A DNA stretch of 64,000 nt. It comes from Epibacterium sp. Ofav1-8 (lineage in GTDB: Bacteria > Pseudomonadota > Alphaproteobacteria > Rhodobacterales > Rhodobacteraceae). A model generated the notes under the pieces. The model was given only the letters and a program-made list of their open reading frames with translations, had not been told where the DNA came from and did not search any database. Below are positions 8,981-17,592 of the stretch, piece by piece. The stretch spans positions 62,001-126,000 of the forward strand of contig NZ_JAKRFD010000007.1 of NCBI RefSeq assembly GCF_022348185.1. The letters run 5' to 3'. Both the position numbers and the translations under genes were made by a program. The number at the start of each line of letters is the position of its first letter. Position 1 is the stretch's first letter.

Positions 8981-10041
8981 ACGACGCCGCGCTCCACGAG
9001 GGCTGCGGCGATGTCCTGAAAGGCACGTGCCTGTGTGCTGTCGGGTTTGGAGACCACGATGGGCGCGCCGCCATCCGCCGCCAAGCGGACATCCAGATGC
9101 AAGGGCACCTCTGCCAGGAGCGGTACGTTCAGTTTCTCAGCCTCTGCCGAAACGCCGCCATGGCCAAAGATATGCTCCTCATGGCCACAGTTGGAACAGA
9201 TGTGGGTCGACATGTTTTCAATGAGGCCGAGGATCGGCACGTTCAGCTTGTGGAACATATCAATACCTTTGCGGGCATCAATCAGGGCCACATCCTGCGG
9301 GGTGGAGACCACAATCGCCCCGTCCACCTGCGCCTTTTGCGCCAGCGTCATCTGCACGTCGCCGGTGCCCGGCGGCAGGTCCACGATCAGCACATCGAGC
9401 GCGCCCCATTGCACCTGCATCATCATCTGTTGCAACGCCCCCATGAGCATCGGGCCGCGCCAGACCACGGCCTGATCGTCATTGGTCATCAGACCGATCG
9501 ACATCATGGTGACGCCGTGATTCCGCAGCGGCAGGATGGTCTTGCCGTCGGGGCTGGCCGGGCGGCCAGAGACACCCAGCATGCGCGGCTGCGAGGGGCC
9601 GTAGACATCCGCATCCAAGAGACCCACGCGTTTCCCAGCCTGCGCGAGGGCACAGGCAAGGTTGGCCGAAACGGTGGATTTCCCGACGCCGCCCTTGCCC
9701 GAGGCGACCGCGATGATCTTTGCGACGCCGGGGATCTTTTGCGGGCCTTGTGGCTCTGCGGGTTTGTTGGGTTTGAGATCCGGCGGGGCTTTGGTGCTAT
9801 GGGCCGTCATCAGGGCTGAGACTTTCTCAACACCCGCGAGGTCGCTCACCAGGGCCTCGGCCTGATCGCGCACTGGCGCGTAGGCCTCGGATTTGGCCGG
9901 GTCAATTTCCAGCACAAACCGTACATTACTGCCCTCAATGGTGAGGGCGCGGATGATGCCTGCGGCGACGATATCGCTGCCGCTCACGGGGTCTTTCAGG
10001 GTCTTCAGGGCGTCGAGGACGGCGTCGCGGGTGATGGACAC
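8977..10041 (-). CDS. mrp: Mrp/NBP35 (ApbC) family Fe-S cluster carrier ATPase
   Basis: 354-residue P-loop ATPase. An N-terminal MIP18-like domain (about 1-85) is followed by the deviant Walker A ASGKGGVGKST (about residue 112). Further motifs are DADVYGPSQPRML and VIVDLPPGTGD. Near the C-terminus CSNCG supplies the CXXC that holds a bridging [4Fe-4S] cluster in dimers of this family. It delivers Fe-S clusters to apo-proteins in the cytosol; here the adjacent poly-ferredoxin and formate dehydrogenase subunits are natural clients. It starts 107 bp downstream of the poly-ferredoxin gene and overlaps the ligase-like gene by ATGA. Confidence 0.92.
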   Translation of the reverse strand: MSITRDAVLDALKTLKDPVSGSDIVAAGIIRALTIEGSNVRFVLEIDPAKSEAYAPVRDQAEALVSDLAGVEKVSALMTAHSTKAPPDLKPNKPAEPQGPQKIPGVAKIIAVASGKGGVGKSTVSANLACALAQAGKRVGLLDADVYGPSQPRMLGVSGRPASPDGKTILPLRNHGVTMMSIGLMTNDDQAVVWRGPMLMGALQQMMMQVQWGALDVLIVDLPPGTGDVQMTLAQKAQVDGAIVVSTPQDVALIDARKGIDMFHKLNVPILGLIENMSTHICSNCGHEEHIFGHGGVSAEAEKLNVPLLAEVPLHLDVRLAADGGAPIVVSKPDSTQARAFQDIAAALVERGVV

Positions 10042-10148
10042 GCGGGTCTACTCCTTGGTTGGTCTGGTGGTTGGCCTGGTCAGGTCACGCGGCTGCATGG
10101 TGCCTGCTGCGCGCGCGGGTTTAAAGGGCTCAGTGGCGCAAGTTTGCG

Positions 10149-12107
10149 TCAATGGTCGCGCCGCGTGCTGAGATAATCCTCAGTGGTGCGCACGCGGGGA
10201 CGTTCCTTGCCCGCAAAGGGGGAATCCTTTTGGTGGAATTGCGCGTTCACGCGGCAGTCATCGCACATCTGGATCATCCTGGCGGCATCCGGATTGGCAA
10301 ACATCGCATGATTGCCCGCAAGCTTTTCCATGATCCGCTCGACGGTGGATTTGACCCCAAAGAGGCTGCCACATTCGATGCAGGCAAAGGGCTCTTCTTC
10401 ATTCAGAACCACCTGATCCAGCGCCGAGGCGGCAAGGTTCAGGCGCGGCTCATAGGTGATGGCATCCTCCGGGCAGACAGTGGCGCAAAGACCGCATTGC
10501 AGGCAGGCATCTTCTTGAAAGCGCAGCTGCGGCAGGTCCGGGTTGTCCCCCAACGCCCCCGACGGGCAGAGCGACACGCAGGACAGGCACAGGGTACAGG
10601 CATCCTGATCGACCAGTACCGCGCCATAGGGCGCACCCTCTGGCAGCGGCAATTCTGTGTCAGCGGCGTTCAGGGCCAAGGCGGCCTGTCGGGTGATCTG
10701 GCGGCGGGTGCCCATGGGGCGCTGGACCGTCGCGGGGGCTGCGGGCAGATCGCGGGTCTCGTAGAGTGCATCACACAGCGCCTCGGGCTCTGCCGCGTGC
10801 AGCAGGCGCGCGGCATCAGCGGAAATCGCATTGGCCAGATCAACCTCACGCGTTTGAACCTCAAGATCGGCGCGCGGCCCGGGCAGCAGGCAGACCTCGC
10901 GGAACCCAGCGGCACGCGCCGCGAGGATTTCTGCATGGCCAAAGGTGTTGAAGGCCTCGACCTCCAGCGGAATGACGCTTGCGGGGAGGCCACGGTCAAA
11001 CCGCGCGGCGAGGCGGATCATCTCGGCACCATGGGCGTCCACCACCAGCAGCCGGGGCGTATCGCCGCCCGCCGCCAGGTAGGCCTTGGCGAGGGTTTGA
11101 ACACGCAGAAACAGGCTCTCGGCCGGGGGCGCATCATAGGTGATGGCGCTGGACGGGCAGAGCGAAGCACAGGCGCCGCAGCCTGCGCAAATCATCGGAT
11201 CAATGGCAACGCTGTCGCCATTGGGCGTGATCGCACCGGTGGGGCAGGCATCCAGGCAGCGGGTGCATCCGGTCTGACGCGCGCGGGAATGGGCGCAAAG
11301 CAGCGGCTCCGCCTTCACGTAGAGCGGTTTTTCAAAAGTGCCGACCATCTGGCTGGCGGCCAGCACCGCGTCCGCCACCGCAACCGGCGATTTCGGGTCT
11401 GCGCGCAGGTAGCCTTCGCGTTTCTCGGGGGCCGGGAACAGGGGGGCGTCACCGCGCAGGTCGAGGATGATATCGCACGCGGAGCGGCCTGCGTCGCGGG
11501 GCGCGCTCCACGTCCAGTCACGCCCGGTGACGTCAAGCGATTGCAGCGCGTCCACCGTCACCTCGAAACTGCCAAGCGCCCCGCGCGCGCTGCGCAGCTG
11601 CCCTCGGATTGCGTCGAACCCGCGGCTGAGCGGCGGCGCGGCGTCATCGGTCAGCAGGACCGTAACACCAAGGATATCCTGTAGCTTCTCGGCGGCAGGC
11701 AGCGCCACATCCGCAGTTCCGACGATCAGGCACAGACCTTCGCTGATCACATCGACGCTCTTGGCGGGGCGGATATCCAGCTGCGCCTCGGCCACCAAGG
11801 CGGACATTTTGGGTAGTACATCGCCTGCAGTCTGCGCCTCTTGGGACCATCCGGCCCGGTCCCGCAGGTCGAGGAACCGGGGGGCCTCCCGACCCAATTC
11901 CTCAGCCAGGGCGGTGAAAAAGCGGCTTTCCTGGCCGCAACAAAAAATTGCATCCGGGTCCTGAAGGGCTGCGACTGCGGCATCGGTTTGGGTTGTGCAG
12001 AGGCTGGAATGCACCTTTGAACACGGCAGCCCCGAGGCGGCGCTAAGCGCCTCTGAATCGAGCGGCTGTGATCCGGAACAATCACACAATATCAACTGCT
12101 TGGGCAT
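10149..12107 (-). CDS. Multi-cluster 4Fe-4S binding protein (poly-ferredoxin)
   Basis: 652 residues, cytoplasmic. Two paired ferredoxin modules are visible. The first (about 270-325) has CTRCLDACPTGAI and CAGCGACASLCPSSAI; the second lies about 180 residues on with CTLCLSCVSLCPSGAL and CLQCGLCATVCPEDAI. That predicts four [4Fe-4S] clusters. Extra pairs include FCCGQ, CIECGS and CDDCR, and the N-terminus (LILCDCSGSQ) resembles the start of HdrA-like proteins. The ATG at 12107 was chosen over 12176 because AGCGAGG precedes it. Divergent from the formate dehydrogenase operon, it could pass electrons between a cytosolic donor and that system; partners are unknown. Confidence 0.8.
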   Translation of the reverse strand: MPKQLILCDCSGSQPLDSEALSAASGLPCSKVHSSLCTTQTDAAVAALQDPDAIFCCGQESRFFTALAEELGREAPRFLDLRDRAGWSQEAQTAGDVLPKMSALVAEAQLDIRPAKSVDVISEGLCLIVGTADVALPAAEKLQDILGVTVLLTDDAAPPLSRGFDAIRGQLRSARGALGSFEVTVDALQSLDVTGRDWTWSAPRDAGRSACDIILDLRGDAPLFPAPEKREGYLRADPKSPVAVADAVLAASQMVGTFEKPLYVKAEPLLCAHSRARQTGCTRCLDACPTGAITPNGDSVAIDPMICAGCGACASLCPSSAITYDAPPAESLFLRVQTLAKAYLAAGGDTPRLLVVDAHGAEMIRLAARFDRGLPASVIPLEVEAFNTFGHAEILAARAAGFREVCLLPGPRADLEVQTREVDLANAISADAARLLHAAEPEALCDALYETRDLPAAPATVQRPMGTRRQITRQAALALNAADTELPLPEGAPYGAVLVDQDACTLCLSCVSLCPSGALGDNPDLPQLRFQEDACLQCGLCATVCPEDAITYEPRLNLAASALDQVVLNEEEPFACIECGSLFGVKSTVERIMEKLAGNHAMFANPDAARMIQMCDDCRVNAQFHQKDSPFAGKERPRVRTTEDYLSTRRDH

Positions 12108-12444
12108 GTTTTCCTCGCTGGCGGTCAGGCTGGCATTCAGGGCTCTGCGCTGGGTCTTGAGGTATACCCTAGGCATGTTTTTGCCAGAACGTAAACCGCC
12201 GCGGAGACGCGGTTTCTGGCTGCGTCGACCACGTTCTGCGGGGTGATTCGCCGAGCGATCAGAAAAACTGAATGCCTGATAAAAAAACTAGAAATAGACA
12301 ATTCGTCCGCTTCGGCGGGTTGCTCTGCGATGGCGCCGCCAAATTGTCCAGTGATGGCCAAAATCCGGGCAGGTGGTGAACTGCTCGCTTTTGTCCACGG
12401 TGTGGTTTGCGGCAAGCTTACGCAACAAAAGTCAGGGATGGGTC
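12108..12444. promoter_or_regulatory. Divergent spacer of the two formate-region operons
   Basis: 337 bp without a convincing gene, between the start of the poly-ferredoxin gene (left) and of the DUF3305 gene (right). It must hold promoters for both operons. The part around 12265-12305 is AT-rich compared with its surroundings (run of seven A). A bulged inverted repeat, GCCAGAA/ACCGC against GCGGTT/TCTGGC at 12183-12220, lies in the leader on the poly-ferredoxin side. I see no clear FNR box or sigma-54 (GG-N10-GC) element. Confidence 0.5.
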
Positions 12445-13008
12445 GTGGACCAGAACTACGCAAAGATGGACGTGATGCCGCTTGGGGTCGTGATCCGGCG
12501 CACGCCGGGGGTGACACCCTGGGCGCGTTGGGCGTGGCGTGTGGTGGCGGTGCTGCCCGGAGCCGCTGATGCCGACTGGAGCCTGATGCGCGAGGAAGGC
12601 GAGGCCTGCGAGTTTCACGCAGCCACGCTGCCGCTCGAATTGCACCGCGCCGATGCCGAGGCCTACATGCAGGGTCTCACGGCCAGTCCGCCGAGTATCT
12701 ACGTGGTGATGCGACCGGGGCCGGATGCCCGCCCGTCGGTGACGCTGGTCACGGCCTCGCCGTTTGAGGCGCAGGATTATGCCGACACCGGCGAGGACCA
12801 GGTCGAGAAGGTCGAGATGCCTGCGGGTCTGGTGGCATGGGTGCGCGACTTCACCCTCGCGCATTTCAAGGAAGAAGAGTTCAAGAAGCGCCGTCGTGAC
12901 CGCCAGCGCGTGGATCTGGAAGAGGACGGCGTGGGCGATGCGCGCATTCCGCAACTGACGGATGTGTATCGCGCCCCGGCCAAGGCCCGGAAGGAGCGCC
13001 TGCAATGA
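12445..13008 (+). CDS. DUF3305 domain protein
   Basis: 187 residues from a GTG at 12445, chosen because AGGGA lies six bases before it; an ATG at 12466 is the main alternative and leaves MDVMPLGVVIRRTPG. The conserved core (MPLGVVIRRTPGVTPWARWAW) is the DUF3305 signature as I know it. This family is found almost only next to formate dehydrogenase genes of alpha- and betaproteobacteria and has no known activity. It is soluble and without cysteine pairs. It overlaps the DUF3306 gene by four bases and opens the formate dehydrogenase operon. Confidence 0.82.
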   Translation: MDQNYAKMDVMPLGVVIRRTPGVTPWARWAWRVVAVLPGAADADWSLMREEGEACEFHAATLPLELHRADAEAYMQGLTASPPSIYVVMRPGPDARPSVTLVTASPFEAQDYADTGEDQVEKVEMPAGLVAWVRDFTLAHFKEEEFKKRRRDRQRVDLEEDGVGDARIPQLTDVYRAPAKARKERLQ

Positions 13009-13655
13009 GTGCGCAGGATTTCTGGTCCCGCCGTCGCGCCGCGGTTGAGGCGGAAGAGGCGCAGGAAGCCCGCGCGCTCGAGGAAGCCGAAGCGCAGGCG
13101 CGGGACGCTGAACTGGCAGAGCGCAGCGATGCAGAGCTTCTCGCCGAGTTGGATCTGCCGGACCCCGATACGCTGGGGCCGGGGGATGATTTCAAGGCTT
13201 TTCTCACCGAAGCCGTTCCCGCACGTCTCAAGACACGCGCGTTGCGTCGGCTCTGGGTCACCAACCCGGTTCTGGCAAATGTCGACGGGCTGATCGACTA
13301 TGGTGAGGATTTCACAGATGCGGCGATGGCGGTGAAAAACATCCAGACCGCCTATCAGGTCGGCAAAGGCATGACCGCCCATGTGGAAGAGCTGGCCCGT
13401 CAGGCAGAGCGTGAAGCTGCAGCACAAGACGCCGATGACGTGGCACCGGACGTTGCAGCCTCTGATGTGCATGAGGACACCATCGCGTTGGAGGACGCAG
13501 CGGATGCAGATCCTGCGCCGGACGCCTCTGCCGAGGTCGCAACGGTGCAAACCGATGAGTCGGCGCACAGCGATGTGCAGGTCGAAGATACCCCGCCACA
13601 GGTGACATCGCGCCGAATGCGCTTTGTCTTTGAGGATGCGGAGGCAACAATATGA
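13005..13655 (+). CDS. DUF3306 domain protein
   Basis: 216 residues. The N-terminus FWSRRRAAVEAEE followed by a charged coiled-coil-like stretch, then FLTEAVPARLKTRALRRLW and YGEDFTDAAMAV, matches DUF3306, the usual partner of DUF3305 in formate dehydrogenase loci. The last 80 residues are low-complexity Ala/Asp/Glu and probably disordered. No signal or membrane segment is seen. It is coupled by ATGA overlaps to DUF3305 upstream and to the TorD-like gene downstream. A role in formate dehydrogenase assembly is inferred from conserved position. Confidence 0.82.
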   Translation: MSAQDFWSRRRAAVEAEEAQEARALEEAEAQARDAELAERSDAELLAELDLPDPDTLGPGDDFKAFLTEAVPARLKTRALRRLWVTNPVLANVDGLIDYGEDFTDAAMAVKNIQTAYQVGKGMTAHVEELARQAEREAAAQDADDVAPDVAASDVHEDTIALEDAADADPAPDASAEVATVQTDESAHSDVQVEDTPPQVTSRRMRFVFEDAEATI

Positions 13656-14278
13656 CACAGGAGAGCCCGATGACAGACGCCGCCGTGACCACAGAGCGGG
13701 TCAGCGAAGAAGATCGGCTGCGCGCGGATCTCTACAACTACCTTGGCCTGATGCTGGCCGCGCCGCCGAGCGAGATGCTGCTGGAACAGACGGCTGGGCT
13801 CTCCGGGGATGAGACGCCGCTGGGGCAGGCGATCACCCAACTGGCACGGGTGGCCAAACGCACCAAACCCGCCGGAGCCGAACGCGAGTTCAACGCGCTG
13901 TTCATCGGTCTGGGTCGGGGGGAGTTGCTGCCCTATGCGAGCTATTACCTCACTGGTTTCCTGAATGAGAAACCGCTGGCAGCGCTGCGCAAGGACATGA
14001 GCGCGCGGGGCCTGAGCCGCGCGCCCAATGTGTTTGAACCCGAAGACAACATTGCCTCCCTGATGGAGATGATGGGGGCGATGATCGTGGGCCGGTTTGG
14101 TGCCGCCACACCGCTGGCGGAGCAGAAAACCTTTTTCAACAAGCACATCGGCCCTTGGGCTGCGCATTTCTTTGCCGACCTCGAGGGCGCAAAGAACTCG
14201 GTGCTGTATGCCTCGGTCGGCGCGGTGGGGCGGGCCTTTATGGAGATTGAGGCTGAAGGATTTCGGATGGGGGGCTGA
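13652..14278 (+). CDS. TorD-like molecular chaperone for formate dehydrogenase
   Basis: 208 residues, all-helical, of the TorD/DmsD/NarJ family. The start (EEDRLRADLYNYLGLMLAAPP), the EFNALFIGLGRGELLPYASYY block and HIGPWAAHFFADLEGA are characteristic. These cytosolic chaperones bind the Tat signal of a molybdo- or tungsto-enzyme and hold back export until the cofactor is in place. The client here is almost certainly the Tat-signalled alpha subunit encoded 400 bp downstream, perhaps also the small Tat protein between them. It overlaps DUF3306 by four bases. Confidence 0.88.
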   Translation: MTQESPMTDAAVTTERVSEEDRLRADLYNYLGLMLAAPPSEMLLEQTAGLSGDETPLGQAITQLARVAKRTKPAGAEREFNALFIGLGRGELLPYASYYLTGFLNEKPLAALRKDMSARGLSRAPNVFEPEDNIASLMEMMGAMIVGRFGAATPLAEQKTFFNKHIGPWAAHFFADLEGAKNSVLYASVGAVGRAFMEIEAEGFRMGG

Positions 14279-14383
14279 GCTCTCTGATCCATGACGATGC
14301 GCCCGCAGGAGGCAGGTGCAGGGCAGGGCGGCCCGGACGCCCGAACGACTGGACCTGAAGACCAAAAGAGGAGGAGGATCCAC

Positions 14384-14572
14384 ATGTCACGGAAAGAGGA
14401 TGGCGCAAGCCGCCGCGACTTTCTGAAACTGGCTGCAACCACCACGCCCGCAGCGGCGGTGGCCCTTGCAACCACCGGAGGCGAGGCCGAGGCCGCAACC
14501 CCGGATCTGTCATCGAACAAGATGCAGGATACCGCGCATACCCGCGCCTATTACGACAGCACCCGGTTCTGA
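14384..14572 (+). CDS. Small Tat-signal protein of formate dehydrogenase loci
   Basis: 62 residues from the ATG at 14384, preceded by GAGGAGG. Nearly half is a twin-arginine signal, ASRRDFLKLAATTTPAAAVA, leaving only about 25 mature residues ending in TRAYYDSTRF. It fits the 'formate dehydrogenase region TAT target' family. Function is unknown; it may be a bound partner of the alpha subunit exported by piggy-back, or a small structural subunit. The 113 bp to fdhA hold no further gene. Confidence 0.82.
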   Translation: MSRKEDGASRRDFLKLAATTTPAAAVALATTGGEAEAATPDLSSNKMQDTAHTRAYYDSTRF

Positions 14573-14685
14573 CCGGATGCCTTTCATGCCTGAGCCGACT
14601 GGTTGCGTGACGCCCGACTGAGCACAGGTTTCTCAATAAACCCAGCGCGTTCCTGACTGCAGGGACAAGCAAGGGAGGTTTTAAA

Positions 14686-17580
14686 ATGCTTAGGAAAAAG
14701 ACCAACGGGGTAGCGCGACGCCCCCAGCGGACCAGTATCCTGTCCAAGGTTGGCGACACAGCCGTCGACCGCCGCGCGTTCCTGCGCGGATCTGGCCTCG
14801 CCATCGGCGGGCTTGCGGCGATCAGCGCCACCGGCGGAACGGTGACGCAGGCCAATGCCGCGGCCTCTGCGACTGGTGAGGTTGAAATCATCAAATCCGT
14901 CTGCACCCACTGCTCTGTCGGCTGCACGGTCCTGGCAGAAGTGCAGGATGGTGTCTGGACCGGTCAGGAGCCGGGTTGGGACAGCCCCTTCAATCTCGGG
15001 TCGCACTGCGCCAAGGGCGCATCGGTGCGCGAGCACGCCCACGGCGAGCGCCGCCTGAAGTACCCGATGAAGAAAGAAGGCGGTGAGTGGAAGCGCATCA
15101 GCTGGGAACAGGCCATCGACGAGATCGGCGACCAGATGATGTCGATCCGCGATGAAAGCGGCCCCGACAGCGTCTATTGGCTCGGCTCGGCCAAGCACAA
15201 CAACGAACAGGCCTACCTGTTCCGCAAGTTCGCCGCCTACTGGGGCACCAACAACGTGGATCACCAGGCGCGGATCTGTCACTCCACCACGGTTGCGGGT
15301 GTTGCCAACACATGGGGCTACGGCGCCATGACCAACAGCTACAACGACATCCATAACTCCAAGGCGATCTTCATCATCGGCGGCAACCCGGCGGAGGCGC
15401 ATCCCGTCTCGCTGTTGCATGTGCTGAAGGCCAAGGAGCAAAACAACGCGCCGCTGATCGTGTGTGACCCGCGTTTTACCCGCACGGCGGCCCATGCGGA
15501 CGAGTATGTGCGCTTCCGTCCCGGCACCGACGTGGCGCTGGTCTGGGGGATCCTGTGGCACATCTTTGAAAACGGCTGGGAGGACAAGGAGTTCATCCGC
15601 ACCCGTGTCTGGGGTATGGACCAGATCCGCACCGAAGTGGCCAAATGGACACCCGAAGAGGTCGAGCGCGTGACCGGCACCCCGGGTAGCCAGCTCAAGC
15701 GCGTGGCGCGGACCCTGGTGAACAACCGTCCCGGCACCGTGATCTGGTGTATGGGCGGCACCCAGCACACCAACGGCAACAACAACACCCGCGCCTACTG
15801 CATCCTGCAGCTTGCACTGGGCAACATGGGCACCTCCGGCGGCGGCACCAACATCTTCCGCGGTCACGACAACGTGCAGGGGGCAACCGACCTTGGCGTT
15901 CTGAGCCACACGCTGCCGGGCTATTATGGTCTGTCGGCTGGCGCATGGGGCCACTGGGGCCGCGTCTGGGGCGAAGACATGGACTGGCTCAAGGGGCAGT
16001 TCGAAACCGTCAAATCCGCCGACGGCAAGGACAAGAACCTGATGAACCTGACGGGCATTCCGGTGTCCCGCTGGATCGATGGGATCCTTGAGGACAAGGA
16101 GAACATGGATCAGCCCAACAATGTGCGGGCCATGGTTCTCTGGGGCCACGCGCCGAACTCTCAGACCCGGATGACGGAGATGAAGACGGCGATGGAAAAA
16201 CTCGACATGCTGGTCGTGGTGGACCCCTATCCGACCGTCTCTGCCGTGCTGCATGACCGCACCGATGGCGTCTACCTGCTGCCCGCCTGTACTCAGTTTG
16301 AGACACGTGGCTCGGTCACGGCGTCGAACCGGTCGCTGCAGTGGCGCGACAAGGTGGTGGACCCGCTGTTCGAGAGCCTGCCGGATCACGTGATCATGGC
16401 CAAGTTCGCCAATAAGTTCGGCTGGGCAGATCGTCTCTTCCGCAATATCGAGATGGAAGACGCCGAGACCCCCAACATCGAGAGCATCACCCGCGAGTTC
16501 AATGCGGGCATGTGGACGGTGGGCTATACGGGTCAAAGCCCGGAGCGTATCAAACTCCATATGGCGAACCAGCACACGTTTGACCGCACCACGCTTCAGG
16601 CCGTTGGTGGCCCGGCGGATGGCGATTACTACGGGATGCCCTGGCCCTGCTGGGGCACACCGGAGATGAAGCATCCGGGCACGCCGAACCTTTATGATAT
16701 GTCCAAACCGGTGGCCGAAGGTGGCCTGTGTTTCCGCGCCCGTTTCGGGGTGGAACGCGATGGTGACAATCTGCTGGCCGAGGGGGTCTCGAACCCCGGT
16801 GCGGAAATTCAGGACGGCTATCCTGAGTTCACCATGCAGATGCTCATGGATCTGGGCTGGGACGGCGACCTGACGGACGAGGAACGCGCGGCGATCGATG
16901 CGGTTGCTGGTCCGTCGACCAACTGGAAAACCGACCTCTCCGGCGGGATCCAGCGGGTTGCGATCAAGCATGGCTGCGCCCCGTTTGGCAACGCCAAGGC
17001 CCGTGCCGTGGTGTGGACCTTCCCGGATCCGGTGCCGCTGCACCGCGAGCCGCTCTACACCAACCGGCGGGATCTGGTGGCGGATTATCCGACCTATGAG
17101 GATCGGAAATTCTACCGTCTGCCCACTATGTATGCCTCGATCCAGAAGAACGACGTCTCCAAGGAGTATCCGATCATCCTCACCTCCGGTCGTCTGGTCG
17201 AATATGAGGGCGGCGGGGATGAGACCCGTTCGAACCCATGGCTTGCGGAATTGCAGCAGGACATGTTCGTCGAGATCCACCCGCGCGATGCCAATGACAT
17301 CGGCGTGCGGGATGGGGCTCAGGTCTGGGTCGAAGGCCCGGAAGGCGGCAAGGTCAAGGTGATGGCCATGGTGACAGAACGGGTGGGTGAGGGCGTTGCC
17401 TTCATGCCGTTCCACTTTGGCGGGCACTTCCAAGGTAAGGACCTGCGGGAGAAATATCCCGATGGTGCGGACCCCTATGTGCTGGGCGAAAGCACCAACA
17501 CCGCGCAGACATATGGCTATGACTCGGTCACTCAGATGCAAGAGACCAAAGCCACCCTCTGCAAAATCATGCCAGCGTAA
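14686..17580 (+). CDS. fdhA: Formate dehydrogenase alpha (catalytic) subunit, Cys type
   Basis: 964 residues. A Tat signal (DRRAFLRGSGLAIGG, about 28-42) predicts an active site facing the periplasm. Cys73, Cys76, Cys80 (CTHCSVGC) and Cys108 bind the [4Fe-4S] cluster. The residue that is selenocysteine in E. coli FdnG is a normal TGT Cys198 here (ARICHSTTVAG), followed by the conserved WGYGAMTNSYNDI region. A molydopterin-dinucleotide-binding domain fills the C-terminus. It oxidises formate to CO2 and passes electrons to the beta subunit. GGGAGG precedes the ATG. The mobA/fdhD-type cofactor genes are not in this window. Confidence 0.95.
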   Translation: MLRKKTNGVARRPQRTSILSKVGDTAVDRRAFLRGSGLAIGGLAAISATGGTVTQANAAASATGEVEIIKSVCTHCSVGCTVLAEVQDGVWTGQEPGWDSPFNLGSHCAKGASVREHAHGERRLKYPMKKEGGEWKRISWEQAIDEIGDQMMSIRDESGPDSVYWLGSAKHNNEQAYLFRKFAAYWGTNNVDHQARICHSTTVAGVANTWGYGAMTNSYNDIHNSKAIFIIGGNPAEAHPVSLLHVLKAKEQNNAPLIVCDPRFTRTAAHADEYVRFRPGTDVALVWGILWHIFENGWEDKEFIRTRVWGMDQIRTEVAKWTPEEVERVTGTPGSQLKRVARTLVNNRPGTVIWCMGGTQHTNGNNNTRAYCILQLALGNMGTSGGGTNIFRGHDNVQGATDLGVLSHTLPGYYGLSAGAWGHWGRVWGEDMDWLKGQFETVKSADGKDKNLMNLTGIPVSRWIDGILEDKENMDQPNNVRAMVLWGHAPNSQTRMTEMKTAMEKLDMLVVVDPYPTVSAVLHDRTDGVYLLPACTQFETRGSVTASNRSLQWRDKVVDPLFESLPDHVIMAKFANKFGWADRLFRNIEMEDAETPNIESITREFNAGMWTVGYTGQSPERIKLHMANQHTFDRTTLQAVGGPADGDYYGMPWPCWGTPEMKHPGTPNLYDMSKPVAEGGLCFRARFGVERDGDNLLAEGVSNPGAEIQDGYPEFTMQMLMDLGWDGDLTDEERAAIDAVAGPSTNWKTDLSGGIQRVAIKHGCAPFGNAKARAVVWTFPDPVPLHREPLYTNRRDLVADYPTYEDRKFYRLPTMYASIQKNDVSKEYPIILTSGRLVEYEGGGDETRSNPWLAELQQDMFVEIHPRDANDIGVRDGAQVWVEGPEGGKVKVMAMVTERVGEGVAFMPFHFGGHFQGKDLREKYPDGADPYVLGESTNTAQTYGYDSVTQMQETKATLCKIMPA

Positions 17581-17592
17581 GGAGACGGACAT

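Noticed and set aside
15277-15282. Selenocysteine at the formate dehydrogenase active site
   Set aside because: The codon at the equivalent position (residue 198) is TGT for cysteine, not TGA.
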